From positions 1-45,439 of the forward strand of contig JAEWHE010000019.1 in the NCBI GenBank assembly GCA_023387965.1: a stretch of DNA of 45,439 bases, read 5' to 3'. Below, one piece after another: positions 15,525 through 25,068 of the stretch. The translations under genes were made by a program, and so were the position numbers. The DNA comes from Bacteroidota bacterium. GTDB taxonomy: Bacteria > Bacteroidota > Bacteroidia > Flavobacteriales > Flavobacteriaceae. The notes below the pieces were generated by a model that saw only the letters and a list, made by a program, of their open reading frames with translations, searched no databases and had not been told where the DNA came from. Numbering within the stretch: the first letter of the stretch is position 1; every line of letters starts with the position of its first letter.

Positions 15525-16280
15525 ATGAGAACAAAAATTGTTGCCGGCAACTGGAAAATGCACAAAAACGCCGAAGAAACTGAAGATTTATTAAACGATT
15601 TGATCGATAAATTGCCAAACGATGTAGAAGCTAGAATCATTGTGGCGCCAACATTTACTAACCTTTCTTCCGCGGTAGAACATTTGCAATTTACCAACAT
15701 TGGCGTTGCTGCACAAAATATGCACCAAGCTGAAGCAGGAGCTTTTACCGGAGAAATTTCGGCAAATATGTTGAAAAGCATTGGCGTGGACATTGTGATT
15801 TTAGGTCATTCGGAAAGACGTGCTTATTTTCATGAAACCGATGCGCTTTTGGCAGAAAAAGTAAATACCGCCTTAAAACACGAAATGGAAGTGATTTTTT
15901 GTTTCGGAGAAGAATTAAAAGAACGTCAATCACAGCAACATTTCAACGTTGTTGAAAACCAATTAAAAGATGCGCTTTTTCATTTAGACGAAAACGCGTG
16001 GAAAAATATTATTTTGGCTTACGAACCCGTTTGGGCAATTGGAACCGGAGAAACCGCTTCACCGGAACAAGCTCAGGAAATGCACCAATTTATCCGAAGA
16101 ACAATCGAAACTAAATTTGGAAGAGAAATAGCTGATGAAGTTTCTATTTTATACGGCGGAAGTGTAAAACCTGAAAACGCTAAAGAAATATTTTCTCAGC
16201 CAGATGTTGACGGAGGTCTAATTGGTGGAGCTGCTTTAAAAGCACCTGATTTTGCTGCTATTGTAGAAGGTCTTGCCTAA
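15525..16280 (+). CDS. tpiA: Triosephosphate isomerase
   Basis: The protein has 251 residues, full length. It interconverts dihydroxyacetone phosphate and glyceraldehyde 3-phosphate in the cytoplasm. Motifs are AGNWKMHK (Asn and Lys of the active site), AAQNMHQAEAGAFTGE, ILGHSERR (His), AYEPVWAIGTG (catalytic Glu and loop 6) and ILYGGSVKPENA. It is directly downstream of the TlpA-like gene and ends in a strong hairpin terminator. Confidence 0.98.
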   Translation: MRTKIVAGNWKMHKNAEETEDLLNDLIDKLPNDVEARIIVAPTFTNLSSAVEHLQFTNIGVAAQNMHQAEAGAFTGEISANMLKSIGVDIVILGHSERRAYFHETDALLAEKVNTALKHEMEVIFCFGEELKERQSQQHFNVVENQLKDALFHLDENAWKNIILAYEPVWAIGTGETASPEQAQEMHQFIRRTIETKFGREIADEVSILYGGSVKPENAKEIFSQPDVDGGLIGGAALKAPDFAAIVEGLA

Positions 16281-16300
16281 AAAGTATAATTTTTAAAATG

Positions 16301-16330
16301 AAAAACGCCCGCAAAATTGCGGGCGTTTTT
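16301..16330. terminator. Bidirectional terminator between tpiA and the porin gene
   Basis: AAAACGCCCGCAA pairs with TTGCGGGCGTTTT, flanked by A and T runs. The perfect GC-rich stem serves both the plus-strand tpiA and the convergent minus-strand porin gene. Confidence 0.9.
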
Positions 16331-16347
16331 GGTTATATGAAATAATC

Positions 16348-17565
16348 TCAAATTCCAATTTCGACCTGGAATCTCACGTACCAATTTTGTTTAGAACTTC
16401 CGTCAAAATAATTTAAATCATCTAAAGTAACTTCACCTTGTAATTTGAAAGCATGTTCCCAAAAATATTTGGTTAAACCGATGCTGTATTGCTTGGCATC
16501 TGGCGCCAAAGTTTCGATGTCGTCGTGTACTTTTTGTGTAGAAAATCGTCCGATGATTTCGTAATTTGTTGGGAACAAATAACTGGCTTGATAATCAAAT
16601 CCGCTTCCTGTAAAAACATATTGAAAATCAGTAACATCGTCCGGATTAAAAGTGACGGCATTGTCAGCGGTTCTGCTCATGTAACTCGACATAAAAGCCC
16701 AACCTTGGTATTTCAACATGGCGTCTGCAACAACTGATTTCATCGTTCTGGGTTCAAATAAATCTTCGCCTAATTGTCCTTGCGTTCTTTTTGCCATATT
16801 ATTTTGCTGAAAACCAGCCGATAACATCAATTTAGGTTTCTTTTCTCGGGCGATATCTCCTTCAAAATAAACACCATCTTTGGTAAAAGCACCAAAAGGT
16901 AAAAGTTCTACTTTTCCCGTTAATGCCACGCCATCATCCTTGGTTTTGGTCCAATTTCGACCTTCACCGGTTGAAACTGCGGTTTTTACATTGTAAGAAA
17001 ATTTGTCGGCATATTCGTTTAAATAATGTGCCTGAAAACCAAAATCACGGTCAATGGTAAATCTGGCATTATTAATCGAACGATCGGTTAATTGTAAAGC
17101 TCCGGAAGAATTGACACGCTGTCTGTTTCCTGGAAGTTTGGTTTGTCCAAAGCTAAAACTCCAAGTTTTATTGGGACGATAATACACCACAGCATCACGA
17201 ATAATGTTTACGTTTTCGCCTTCTTCAATTTCACCGACATCTCCGGGAGCGAAAGATAGTTGTAACGCGTATAAGAATTTAGGATTTCCAACATAACCGT
17301 CAAAACGCAAACGCAAACGGCGAATTTGTCCGTCATAAGCGGGATCTTCGTCTTCGTTTTGAATGTACGAAACCCTATTTTGCATCCTGAAACGGATATT
17401 GAGCTGAAAAATACTGTCAGGTGAAGTTAATCCCAAACCGCGACCAAAATTGTAGTACGGCAAAGTGGGCAATTTTAAATCGTTGTCTTTGGTTTCAACT
17501 TTCACGATTTGTGCATTTGCGTAAGCAGAAATCATCAAAACAACAATTGCGACTAATTTTTTCAT
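16348..17565 (-). CDS. OprP/OprO-like porin
   Basis: The protein has 405 residues. The ATG at 17565 starts a signal peptide (MKKLVAIVVLMISAYANAQ); the upstream frame extends into the promoter. The mature protein has the alternating aromatic strands of a 16-18 strand beta-barrel, with IRRLRLRFDGYVGNPKFLYALQL near the start, FSFGQTKLPGNRQR, and a C-terminal strand ending in RFQVEIGI. This fits the phosphate-selective porin O/P family in the outer membrane. Substrate specificity is not evident. Confidence 0.85.
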   Translation of the reverse strand: MKKLVAIVVLMISAYANAQIVKVETKDNDLKLPTLPYYNFGRGLGLTSPDSIFQLNIRFRMQNRVSYIQNEDEDPAYDGQIRRLRLRFDGYVGNPKFLYALQLSFAPGDVGEIEEGENVNIIRDAVVYYRPNKTWSFSFGQTKLPGNRQRVNSSGALQLTDRSINNARFTIDRDFGFQAHYLNEYADKFSYNVKTAVSTGEGRNWTKTKDDGVALTGKVELLPFGAFTKDGVYFEGDIAREKKPKLMLSAGFQQNNMAKRTQGQLGEDLFEPRTMKSVVADAMLKYQGWAFMSSYMSRTADNAVTFNPDDVTDFQYVFTGSGFDYQASYLFPTNYEIIGRFSTQKVHDDIETLAPDAKQYSIGLTKYFWEHAFKLQGEVTLDDLNYFDGSSKQNWYVRFQVEIGI

Positions 17566-17592
17566 TTGTGAGAAATGTACTTTATTAGCCTG

Positions 17593-17622
17593 CAAAAATA
17601 CTAACTTAAAAGATTAATTCAA
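17593..17622 (-). promoter_or_regulatory. Porin gene promoter
   Basis: Minus-strand TATTTTTG (17600-17593) fits the -7 consensus, with CTTG ending at 17620 about 19 bases upstream as the -33 element. Confidence 0.4.
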
Positions 17623-17677
17623 GCAATAATAATGTGTAAAACTAAAGGAAAATAAAAAAATTCTCGCAGGCAAATAG

Positions 17678-17685
17678 TACCTTTG
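17678..17685 (+). promoter_or_regulatory. -7 element for prmA
   Basis: TACCTTTG fits TAnnTTTG and lies 11 bases before the prmA start codon, implying a near-leaderless transcript. No -33 TTTG is evident. Confidence 0.4.
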
Positions 17686-17696
17686 CAAAAAAAATC

Positions 17697-18530
17697 ATGG
17701 CAGTAAATTACATTGGATATCATTTTACGGTTGAACCGAAAGAAATCGGAACGGAGATTTTAATTGCTGAATTAGGCGAAAAACCTTTTGAAAGTTTTAT
17801 CGAAACCGATGAAGGATTTTCAGCATACATTCAAAAAAATCTTTGGGCAGAAAATGTTTTAGAAGATATTCAATTGCTTGAAAATGAATCTTTTAAAATT
17901 TCTTATACGATTGAAGAAATTGAACAAGTGAATTGGAACGAGGAATGGGAAAAAAACTTTGAACCAATTGATGTTGACGGAATTTGCCACGTTCGAGCGC
18001 CATTTCATGAAAAAACCGATGCCAAATTTGACATTATAATCGAGCCTAAAATGTCTTTCGGAACTGGTCATCACGAAACCACTCACATGATGATTCAGCA
18101 TATTTTAGAAAATAATTTTGAAGGAAAAAAAACCCTTGATATGGGTTGCGGAACCGCAATTTTAGCGATTTTAGCCGAAATGAAAGGTGCGAAACCTATT
18201 GATGCCATTGACATTGACAACTGGTGTTATTTGAACTCAATTGAAAACGCAGAACGCAATAATTGTAGCGAAATTTCCGTTTACGAAGGTGACGCTTCAC
18301 TTTTGCCTGGCAAAAAATATGATGTGATTATTGCCAACATCAACCGTAATATTTTGTTGAACGATATGCAGCAATATGTGGATTGCCTTAATGAAAATGG
18401 CGAATTATATCTAAGCGGTTTCTATGAAGAAGATATTGAAGCCATTAATGAATCGTGTGAAAGCAGGGGTTTAACTTTTGTTAAAAAACACCAACGAAAC
18501 AATTGGGTTGCGCTGAAATATGTAAATTAG
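17697..18530 (+). CDS. prmA: Ribosomal protein L11 methyltransferase
   Basis: The protein has 277 residues. It transfers methyl groups from S-adenosylmethionine to ribosomal protein L11 in the cytoplasm. Motifs are MSFGTGHHETTHMM, the SAM-binding LDMGCGTAILAILAEMKGA and IIANINRNILL. clpS begins 22 bases after its stop, so they probably share a transcript ending at the 18838 terminator. Confidence 0.96.
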   Translation: MAVNYIGYHFTVEPKEIGTEILIAELGEKPFESFIETDEGFSAYIQKNLWAENVLEDIQLLENESFKISYTIEEIEQVNWNEEWEKNFEPIDVDGICHVRAPFHEKTDAKFDIIIEPKMSFGTGHHETTHMMIQHILENNFEGKKTLDMGCGTAILAILAEMKGAKPIDAIDIDNWCYLNSIENAERNNCSEISVYEGDASLLPGKKYDVIIANINRNILLNDMQQYVDCLNENGELYLSGFYEEDIEAINESCESRGLTFVKKHQRNNWVALKYVN

Positions 18531-18552
18531 CAAAGTAAAAAAACAGAGAAAA

Positions 18553-18828
18553 ATGAGTACGAGAGAGAAAATTTTAGAAGAAGTTTTGGTTGAAGAAGCC
18601 ATTGATTTAAACAACGAAATCATTCTCTACAATGATGATGTAAATACTTTTGACCATGTGATTGAAACCTTGATAAAAGTTTGCAATCACACTTCGGAAC
18701 AAGCAGAACAATGCTCCATTTTAGTGCATTACAAAGGAAAATGCACGGTAAAAACAGGTGTTTTAGCTGAATTAAAACCACAATGTTCAGCACTTTTAGA
18801 GGCAGGATTAAGTGCCGAAATAGTTTAA
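18553..18828 (+). CDS. clpS: ATP-dependent Clp protease adaptor
   Basis: The protein has 91 residues. ClpS delivers N-degron substrates to ClpAP-type proteases. The hallmark IILYNDDVNTFDHVIETLIKV substrate-binding segment and the HTSEQAEQ...HYKGKC region are present. It is the second gene of the prmA-clpS unit. Confidence 0.95.
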   Translation: MSTREKILEEVLVEEAIDLNNEIILYNDDVNTFDHVIETLIKVCNHTSEQAEQCSILVHYKGKCTVKTGVLAELKPQCSALLEAGLSAEIV

Positions 18829-18837
18829 ACTGAAATT

Positions 18838-18865
18838 AGCATCCTTTTACGGATGCTTTTTTTTT
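18838..18865 (+). terminator. Terminator after clpS
   Basis: GCATCC (18839-18844) pairs with GGATGC (18851-18856), followed by nine T residues: a standard intrinsic terminator. Confidence 0.88.
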
Positions 18866-18905
18866 ACCAAAATTTAAAATAATAAAGTGAGATTTTTAAG
18901 GCAAA

Positions 18906-21743
18906 TTGTATATTCGTAGCTACAACCACAAATACGGAATTGTTTTGCTTCAAAAATACTTTTTCCTCCTGTTTTTATCCCTATTTTCTTTCGGGTATAG
19001 TCAGGAATTACCGCCAATTATAAAATTTTCTTCCAATAATTATCAAGGCGGAAATCAAAACTGGATGATTACGCAAGACCACGAAAATATGTTGTATGTG
19101 GCCAACACCGAAGGTTTGCTGCAATACAACGGTTCGTCATGGACGCTTTATCCATCGCCAAATGAAACCATTATTCGATCGGCGAAATACGTAAATGGAA
19201 AAATTTATACGGGTTGTTACATGGAGTTTGGTTTTTGGACAAAAACTAAAAACGGACAACTTCAATACACGTCTTTGAGCAAAAATGTTTCGAAAAACAT
19301 TATTGACGACGAACAATTCTGGAACATTATTGATTATGATCATTATGTAATTTTTCAGTCGTTAAACCAAATTTTTATTTACGATACCAAAGCCAATAAA
19401 TTTTCGATTATAAAACCAAATGGCGCAATTCTCAACGCTTTTAAAGTTGGGAATTCTATTTTTTATCAAGTTTATTCTGAAGGTTTGTTCGAAATAGAAA
19501 ACGGTCGCGGCAAGTTATTTTCCAACCAAGAAGTATTGAAAAATAATAAAATCATCAATATTTTTCCCGGCAAAAATGGTCTTTTGTTGCAAACTCAATT
19601 TCAAGGTTTTTACGATTTAGAATTTGGCGAACTTAAAAAATGGAACATTCCGGCCGATAATTTTTTGAGCAATACCAGCATTTACAGCAGCCAAAAATTA
19701 CGCGATGGCGGATTTGCCTTGGGAAGTGTTTCTAACGGAATTTTTATTTTGAATGCCAACGGAAGCGTGAGATACCACATTACGCAAAACAAAGGATTGA
19801 GCAATAACACGGCTTTGTCAGTGTTTGAAGACCATGAAAAAAATATTTGGGTTGGCTTAGACAATGGCATTAACTGCATCAACCTCGATTCGCCGGTTCG
19901 TACTTTTGCAGACGATACGGGCTTTTTGGGAACGGTTTACACTTCCATTCTTCACAATAATCTTTTATACGTGGGAACCAATCAGGGTTTGTTTTACAAA
20001 AAATTTAATTCTGACGAAAGTTTTACATTTATCAATCAAACAAAAGGGCAAGTTTGGTCGCTATTTTCTTACGGTGGTACGCTTTTTTGTGGCCACGATT
20101 CGGGTACGTTTATTGTAAAAGGCAATTCCGTGAGCCAAATTTTCAACACTTCCGGAACTTGGAAATTTGAACAGGTTGAAGGCAACAGCCAAATTTTATT
20201 GCAAGGAAATTACCATGGAATTTCAGTTTTGCAAAAAGTAAAAGACCAATGGATTTTCAGAAACAAAATTGAAGGTTTCGATTATTCATCAAAATATTTT
20301 GAGCTCAATTCTAAGTCGGAAATTTATGTAAGTCACGAATACAAAGGCGTTTTCCGTTTAAAACCAGATGCCGGATTTTATAAAACTAACGGTTTTGAAA
20401 CGTTGAATAAAATTAAAAAAGGTAAAAATGCTGGGTTGGTTAAATACAATGGGGCGATTTATTACGCTTTTAAAGGAGGAATTTTTAAGTTAACCGAAAA
20501 AACAAAAACTTTTGAGCGCGACAAGGATTTAAGCCGAATCTTTGAACGCGATGTTTATACTTCCGGCAAAATGATGGCAGACAATGCGAATCGGTTATGG
20601 TTATTCAGCAAAAATTACATCAATTATTTTTCTTCGGGGAAGATGAATAATTCCTTGAAACACAATATCATACCTATACCATCATCGTTAACCAATTCGA
20701 TGTTAGGTTATGAAAATATTACTCAGATTTCCAATACGCTTTACTTGGTTGGAACGACTGACGGCTATTACACAATTGATATTAACGATTGGAAATTCCA
20801 TGAATATAAAGCATTTCTGACAGCGATAAATGTTAGTAAACCCAATGAAAACGGGCGTTTTGCTTCATTACAAAATGGAACGGAATTTAAACATTTTGAA
20901 AATAACATTACCTTTTTTCTTACCGTTCCAGAATTTAATAAATATGTCATTCCAGAATATCAGTATCGCTTGAAAGGTTTCAATGACCAATGGAGCGATT
21001 GGAATTTAGAACCCAATATCACTTTGAAGAATTTGCCTCCGGGAAAATATTTATTTGAAGCCAAAGCAAAAATTGGAAAACAGTTCAGCGAAAACCTAAT
21101 TTCGTATCAATTTGTCATTCTAAAACCCTGGTACAGAACAAATTTAGCCGTTGTCATCTATTTGATTATAATGCTTGCTTTGGCGTATTTCATCAATAAA
21201 GCTTACAAAAATTATTTCGAAAAACAACAAGCAAAATTGATTGAGGAAAACAAACGTTTACTCGAAATAAAAGAATTAGCAAGCGAACAAGAGTTGATGA
21301 AAATCCGAAATCATCAGCTTGAGCAAGAATTTGAGAGTAAGAATCGAGAATTAGCAGCTTCAACCATGAGTTTGATTAAGAAAAATGAACTTTTAAGTTT
21401 GATTAAAGATGACCTCAAAAAATCTGAAGGCGATCGAAATATCAAATCAGTCATTTCTACTATCAACAAAAATATAAGCGAAGAAGATACTTGGAATGTT
21501 TTTAAAGATGCCTTCAACAACGCAGATAAAGATTTCCTCAAAAAGATCAAACAATTACATCCTTCGCTAACGCCAAATGATCTTCGATTGTGTGCTTATT
21601 TAAGATTGAATTTATCATCAAAAGAAATCGCTCCTTTGTTAAACATTTCTGTTCGAAGTGTGGAAATAAAACGATATCGTTTGCGTAAAAAAATGGATTT
21701 ACCTCACGAAGAAAGTCTTGTAGAGTACATTCTTTCGGTTTAA
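18906..21743 (+). CDS. Propeller/Y_Y_Y/LuxR-type membrane regulator of the glucan locus
   Basis: The protein has up to 945 residues. After a signal-anchor region (YFFLLFLSLFSFGYSQ) the periplasmic part has repeated two-component-regulator propeller motifs (for example DHEKNIWVGLDNGINCI). A Y_Y_Y domain (about 650-735) with YQYRLKGFNDQWSDW precedes a membrane helix (about 745-767). Then come a coiled coil and a C-terminal LuxR-type HTH (about 880-945: LSSKEIAPLLNISVRSVEIKRYRLRKKM). There is no histidine kinase domain, so sensing and DNA binding are in one chain. It is adjacent to susC and probably activates the locus on glucan oligosaccharides. The start is uncertain (TTG at 18906 or 18945). 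Confidence 0.88.
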   Translation: MYIRSYNHKYGIVLLQKYFFLLFLSLFSFGYSQELPPIIKFSSNNYQGGNQNWMITQDHENMLYVANTEGLLQYNGSSWTLYPSPNETIIRSAKYVNGKIYTGCYMEFGFWTKTKNGQLQYTSLSKNVSKNIIDDEQFWNIIDYDHYVIFQSLNQIFIYDTKANKFSIIKPNGAILNAFKVGNSIFYQVYSEGLFEIENGRGKLFSNQEVLKNNKIINIFPGKNGLLLQTQFQGFYDLEFGELKKWNIPADNFLSNTSIYSSQKLRDGGFALGSVSNGIFILNANGSVRYHITQNKGLSNNTALSVFEDHEKNIWVGLDNGINCINLDSPVRTFADDTGFLGTVYTSILHNNLLYVGTNQGLFYKKFNSDESFTFINQTKGQVWSLFSYGGTLFCGHDSGTFIVKGNSVSQIFNTSGTWKFEQVEGNSQILLQGNYHGISVLQKVKDQWIFRNKIEGFDYSSKYFELNSKSEIYVSHEYKGVFRLKPDAGFYKTNGFETLNKIKKGKNAGLVKYNGAIYYAFKGGIFKLTEKTKTFERDKDLSRIFERDVYTSGKMMADNANRLWLFSKNYINYFSSGKMNNSLKHNIIPIPSSLTNSMLGYENITQISNTLYLVGTTDGYYTIDINDWKFHEYKAFLTAINVSKPNENGRFASLQNGTEFKHFENNITFFLTVPEFNKYVIPEYQYRLKGFNDQWSDWNLEPNITLKNLPPGKYLFEAKAKIGKQFSENLISYQFVILKPWYRTNLAVVIYLIIMLALAYFINKAYKNYFEKQQAKLIEENKRLLEIKELASEQELMKIRNHQLEQEFESKNRELAASTMSLIKKNELLSLIKDDLKKSEGDRNIKSVISTINKNISEEDTWNVFKDAFNNADKDFLKKIKQLHPSLTPNDLRLCAYLRLNLSSKEIAPLLNISVRSVEIKRYRLRKKMDLPHEESLVEYILSV

Positions 21744-21997
21744 ATCACCACAACAATAATGCAAATTACCTCAACATTACCACAACATTAACGTTGTAGA
21801 TAACAGTAATCAAGGGTTGAGAAACCATTTTGTAAAAAAAACTTAAAGGTCTTAAAGGTCTGTTAATACAACGTTTTCGTTGTCAAATCGAAAATTTTTG
21901 CTAGTAATTTTTTCGTTGTATATTTTTTGTTGTGGTTCATTTTGAGAATTTACTATTCCTTAACACTAATTTTAGATATCACAAAAAACAAACCAAT
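21744..21997 (+). promoter_or_regulatory. susC upstream control region with repeated dyads
   Basis: Between the regulator and susC, ACCACAACA occurs at 21747-21755 and 21779-21787, and its exact inverse TGTTGTGGT at 21928-21936. A perfect hairpin ACAACG-TTTT-CGTTGT lies at 21868-21883. CGTTGT also occurs near 21792 and 21914. CTTAAAGGT is repeated in tandem at 21842-21859. These could be sites for the LuxR-type regulator; this is inference. Confidence 0.5.
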
Positions 21998-24900
21998 ATG
22001 AAGTCAAAATTTCTCCTAAATCTTCTTTTGTTTTTTTCTGCTTTTGGGTATTCGCAAACAGTTGAAATTAACGGAAAAGTTACGGAAGCACCTTCAGGAT
22101 TACCACTTCCTGGTGCAACAGTCATGGTAAAAAATGGCAATCAATCCACAATTACGGACATGGATGGTAATTTTTCCATTTCCGCTTCAGAAAATGCTAC
22201 CTTAGTGATTACCTTCATGGGATTTAAAACCTTGGAAACGGTTGCTACTTCTGGACAAAACGTATTAATTTCTTTAGAGCCAGATGCCGAATCATTAGAC
22301 GAAGTGGTGGTAATTGGTTACGGAACGCAAAGAAAGCGTGACGTTACGGGTGCCGTTGGTATCGTAGATTCTAAGCAAATTGAAGATCTAAAACCTGTAA
22401 AAATCGAACAGGCATTACAAGGTACTGTTTCTGGGGTAAATGTAACCACGCAAGGTGGACGACCAGGAGCATTTTTAGATGTTAGAATCCGTGGAATTGC
22501 TACCAATGGAGACAACACGCCAACTTTTATCGTAGATGGAAACATTTTGAAAGAAATTGGTTTGCTAAACCCTAATGATATCGAATCGATTTCGGTTTTA
22601 AAAGACGCTCAAGCCGCGATTTACGGTACAATTGGAGCAAATGGAGTAATTATTATTACTACAAAATCTGGAAAGAAAAATTCTAAACCTACTTTATCTT
22701 ACAACACTTATTTAGGTTTACAAGAAACTTCTCGCAAACTTCCAATGCTTAACGCTACTGAATATGCGCTTCTATTGAACGAAAGTTATGCTAACAGCGG
22801 AAGTGCTTTGCCTTTTCCAAATGTTTCTGCTTTAGGAGCAGGAACTGACTGGCAAGATCAGGTTTTCGAATCCTCAGTTCCAATCGTTAGCCACGATGTT
22901 TCCCTTCGTGGAGGTTCGGAAAAAATTACTTATAATGTAAGTGGTTCGCATCTTGACCAAGGCGGAATTGTTGGCGGAAATAAATCGAATTTTCTTAGAA
23001 ATACCGCCAGAATCAACCTAAATGCCGACATCAGCGACAGACTCAAAATGCAAGCGAATGCAACTTATATGTATGTAAGCTCAAGAACTTTTAACGAAAA
23101 TTCTTTAGGTTCGGTATTGTTTAATGCGATTAACACGCCTTCTACCTACAGTCCGTTTGATGCTGACGGAAATTTCACGGTGTTACCAACTGGTAGCGCT
23201 TCAGTTCCGGGGAGTAATTTAGGAAACGAAATCATTAACCCTTTGGCACAAATTGACAATACTTTCAATTCTTATTTCCTAAAAAGATTAAATGGTTCAT
23301 TTGCTTTGACTTACGAAGTAATTAAAGATTTGAATGTTACCGGAAGAATTGGTTTTGAAACTTCTGATAGCGAAAGTCGCGTGTTCAATAAGCAAGTAAG
23401 TTATGGTGGAAAAGTTTTTGATAATCCGCGAAGCAGTGTGAATCAAAATGCGATTAACGACAACAGTTATACTTTTGATTTATTCGCCAATTATTCTAAA
23501 GTATTTGCTGAAAAACACAATGTCACGGCAACAGTTGGCCAACAAGTTTACAAAGAATACGGTAACGGATTGTATGCTACCGGATTTGATGTTCCGAATA
23601 ATAGTTGGGAAAACGCCGATATTAATTTAACAACTGGAACAAGTCCGCAAATTACCTCTGGATCGAGCAATTATGATGACAGACGTTTATCACATTTTGC
23701 GCGTCTTCAATATGATTATGATGGAAAATATTTGCTTTCAGGAATCATCAGAAGAGATCTTTCAACAAGATTTGGTTCAAATTTTCGAGTTGCTTATTTT
23801 CCATCAGCAACGGCAGGTTGGGTTATTTCTGAAGAAAATTTCTTTCCAGAGTCTAAAAATTTAAGTTTCGTAAAATTACGTGCCAGTTACGGTTTAACCG
23901 GAAATGATAAAATTCCTACTAATGCTTATTTCAATCTTTTAGGTGGTGAAGCCGAATATGTTTTCGATGGAACATTAGTGAATGGAGTCGCGCCTGGATT
24001 GTTAGGAAATCCAAATATTAAATGGGAAGAATCGTTGAAATTTGACGTTGGTTTAGATTTCAGATTGTTTGATGACAAAGTCGATATCACAACAGATTAT
24101 TTTATTGACAAAAGAAAACACCTATTAATCCCTGGAGTTCCCGTCACAGGAATTACCGGGATTGCAGGTCCTGGAGGACAATTCCCAGTAATGAATGCTG
24201 GATCAGTGACTAACAAAGGTTTTGAGTTTGCGATTTCTTACAAAGACCAAATCACTGACAATTTGCGTTTTAACATTGCTTATAACGTGACTACGTTAAA
24301 TAACGAAGTAACTGAAGTCAATAATGGTACCGGATTTATTCAAGGTGGAAATTTCGGAACGTCAACCATTACTTCAAGAATGGAAGTTGGTCGTGAATTG
24401 GGTTATTTCTTCGGATATCAAACGGATGGAATTTTTCAAAACCAAGCCGAAGTAGATGCACATCCTTCACAATTACTTTTAGGTGCCAATGCACAACCCG
24501 GAGATTTGCGTTTTGTAGATGTTAACGGCGATGGCGTCTTGGATGCAGATGATAGAACGGACATCGGATCACCAATCCCTGATGCTACAATGGGATTAAA
24601 TTTCACCTTAAATTATAAAAACTGGGATTTTACAGCTTATGCTTTTGCTTCAATTGGTAACGACATGGTACGTGCTTACGAGAGAGCCATTCCAGATGTG
24701 AATAAAATGAATTATGTATTAGGAAGATGGACTGGCGAAGGTTCTACCAACAGCATTCCGAGAGTGACAAATGGTACAACTGCCAATAATATTTTCTCTG
24801 ATTATTTTGTAGAAGATGCTTCGTATGTAAGAATCCAAAATGTGCAATTGGGCTACACTTTAAACCAAGATTTTCTGCAAAAAGCCGGAATTTCTAACGT

Positions 24901-25057
24901 TCGTGTTTACGCTTCCGCAAATAATTTATACACGTTTACAAAATATAGAGGTTATGACCCTGGAGCTTCAAGTGGAGCGCCAATCGGTGGTGGCGTTGAC
25001 AACGGCTTCTACCCTATTCCAAGAATTTACATGTTCGGATTAAATGTTAATTTTTAA
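21998..25057 (+). CDS. susC: SusC/RagA family TonB-dependent receptor
   Basis: The protein has 1019 residues. The ATG at 21998 gives a signal peptide (MKSKFLLNLLLFFSAFGYSQ). A carboxypeptidase-regulatory-like domain follows (about 25-100: VNGKVTEAPSGLPLPGATVMV-type pattern), then the SusC signature DEVVVIGYGTQRKRDVTGAV, a plug domain and a long outer-membrane beta-barrel ending YMFGLNVNF. With SusD it imports oligosaccharides through the outer membrane using TonB energy. susD starts 11 bases downstream. Confidence 0.96.
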   Translation: MKSKFLLNLLLFFSAFGYSQTVEINGKVTEAPSGLPLPGATVMVKNGNQSTITDMDGNFSISASENATLVITFMGFKTLETVATSGQNVLISLEPDAESLDEVVVIGYGTQRKRDVTGAVGIVDSKQIEDLKPVKIEQALQGTVSGVNVTTQGGRPGAFLDVRIRGIATNGDNTPTFIVDGNILKEIGLLNPNDIESISVLKDAQAAIYGTIGANGVIIITTKSGKKNSKPTLSYNTYLGLQETSRKLPMLNATEYALLLNESYANSGSALPFPNVSALGAGTDWQDQVFESSVPIVSHDVSLRGGSEKITYNVSGSHLDQGGIVGGNKSNFLRNTARINLNADISDRLKMQANATYMYVSSRTFNENSLGSVLFNAINTPSTYSPFDADGNFTVLPTGSASVPGSNLGNEIINPLAQIDNTFNSYFLKRLNGSFALTYEVIKDLNVTGRIGFETSDSESRVFNKQVSYGGKVFDNPRSSVNQNAINDNSYTFDLFANYSKVFAEKHNVTATVGQQVYKEYGNGLYATGFDVPNNSWENADINLTTGTSPQITSGSSNYDDRRLSHFARLQYDYDGKYLLSGIIRRDLSTRFGSNFRVAYFPSATAGWVISEENFFPESKNLSFVKLRASYGLTGNDKIPTNAYFNLLGGEAEYVFDGTLVNGVAPGLLGNPNIKWEESLKFDVGLDFRLFDDKVDITTDYFIDKRKHLLIPGVPVTGITGIAGPGGQFPVMNAGSVTNKGFEFAISYKDQITDNLRFNIAYNVTTLNNEVTEVNNGTGFIQGGNFGTSTITSRMEVGRELGYFFGYQTDGIFQNQAEVDAHPSQLLLGANAQPGDLRFVDVNGDGVLDADDRTDIGSPIPDATMGLNFTLNYKNWDFTAYAFASIGNDMVRAYERAIPDVNKMNYVLGRWTGEGSTNSIPRVTNGTTANNIFSDYFVEDASYVRIQNVQLGYTLNQDFLQKAGISNVRVYASANNLYTFTKYRGYDPGASSGAPIGGGVDNGFYPIPRIYMFGLNVNF

Positions 25058-25068
25058 TCACTAAAAAA

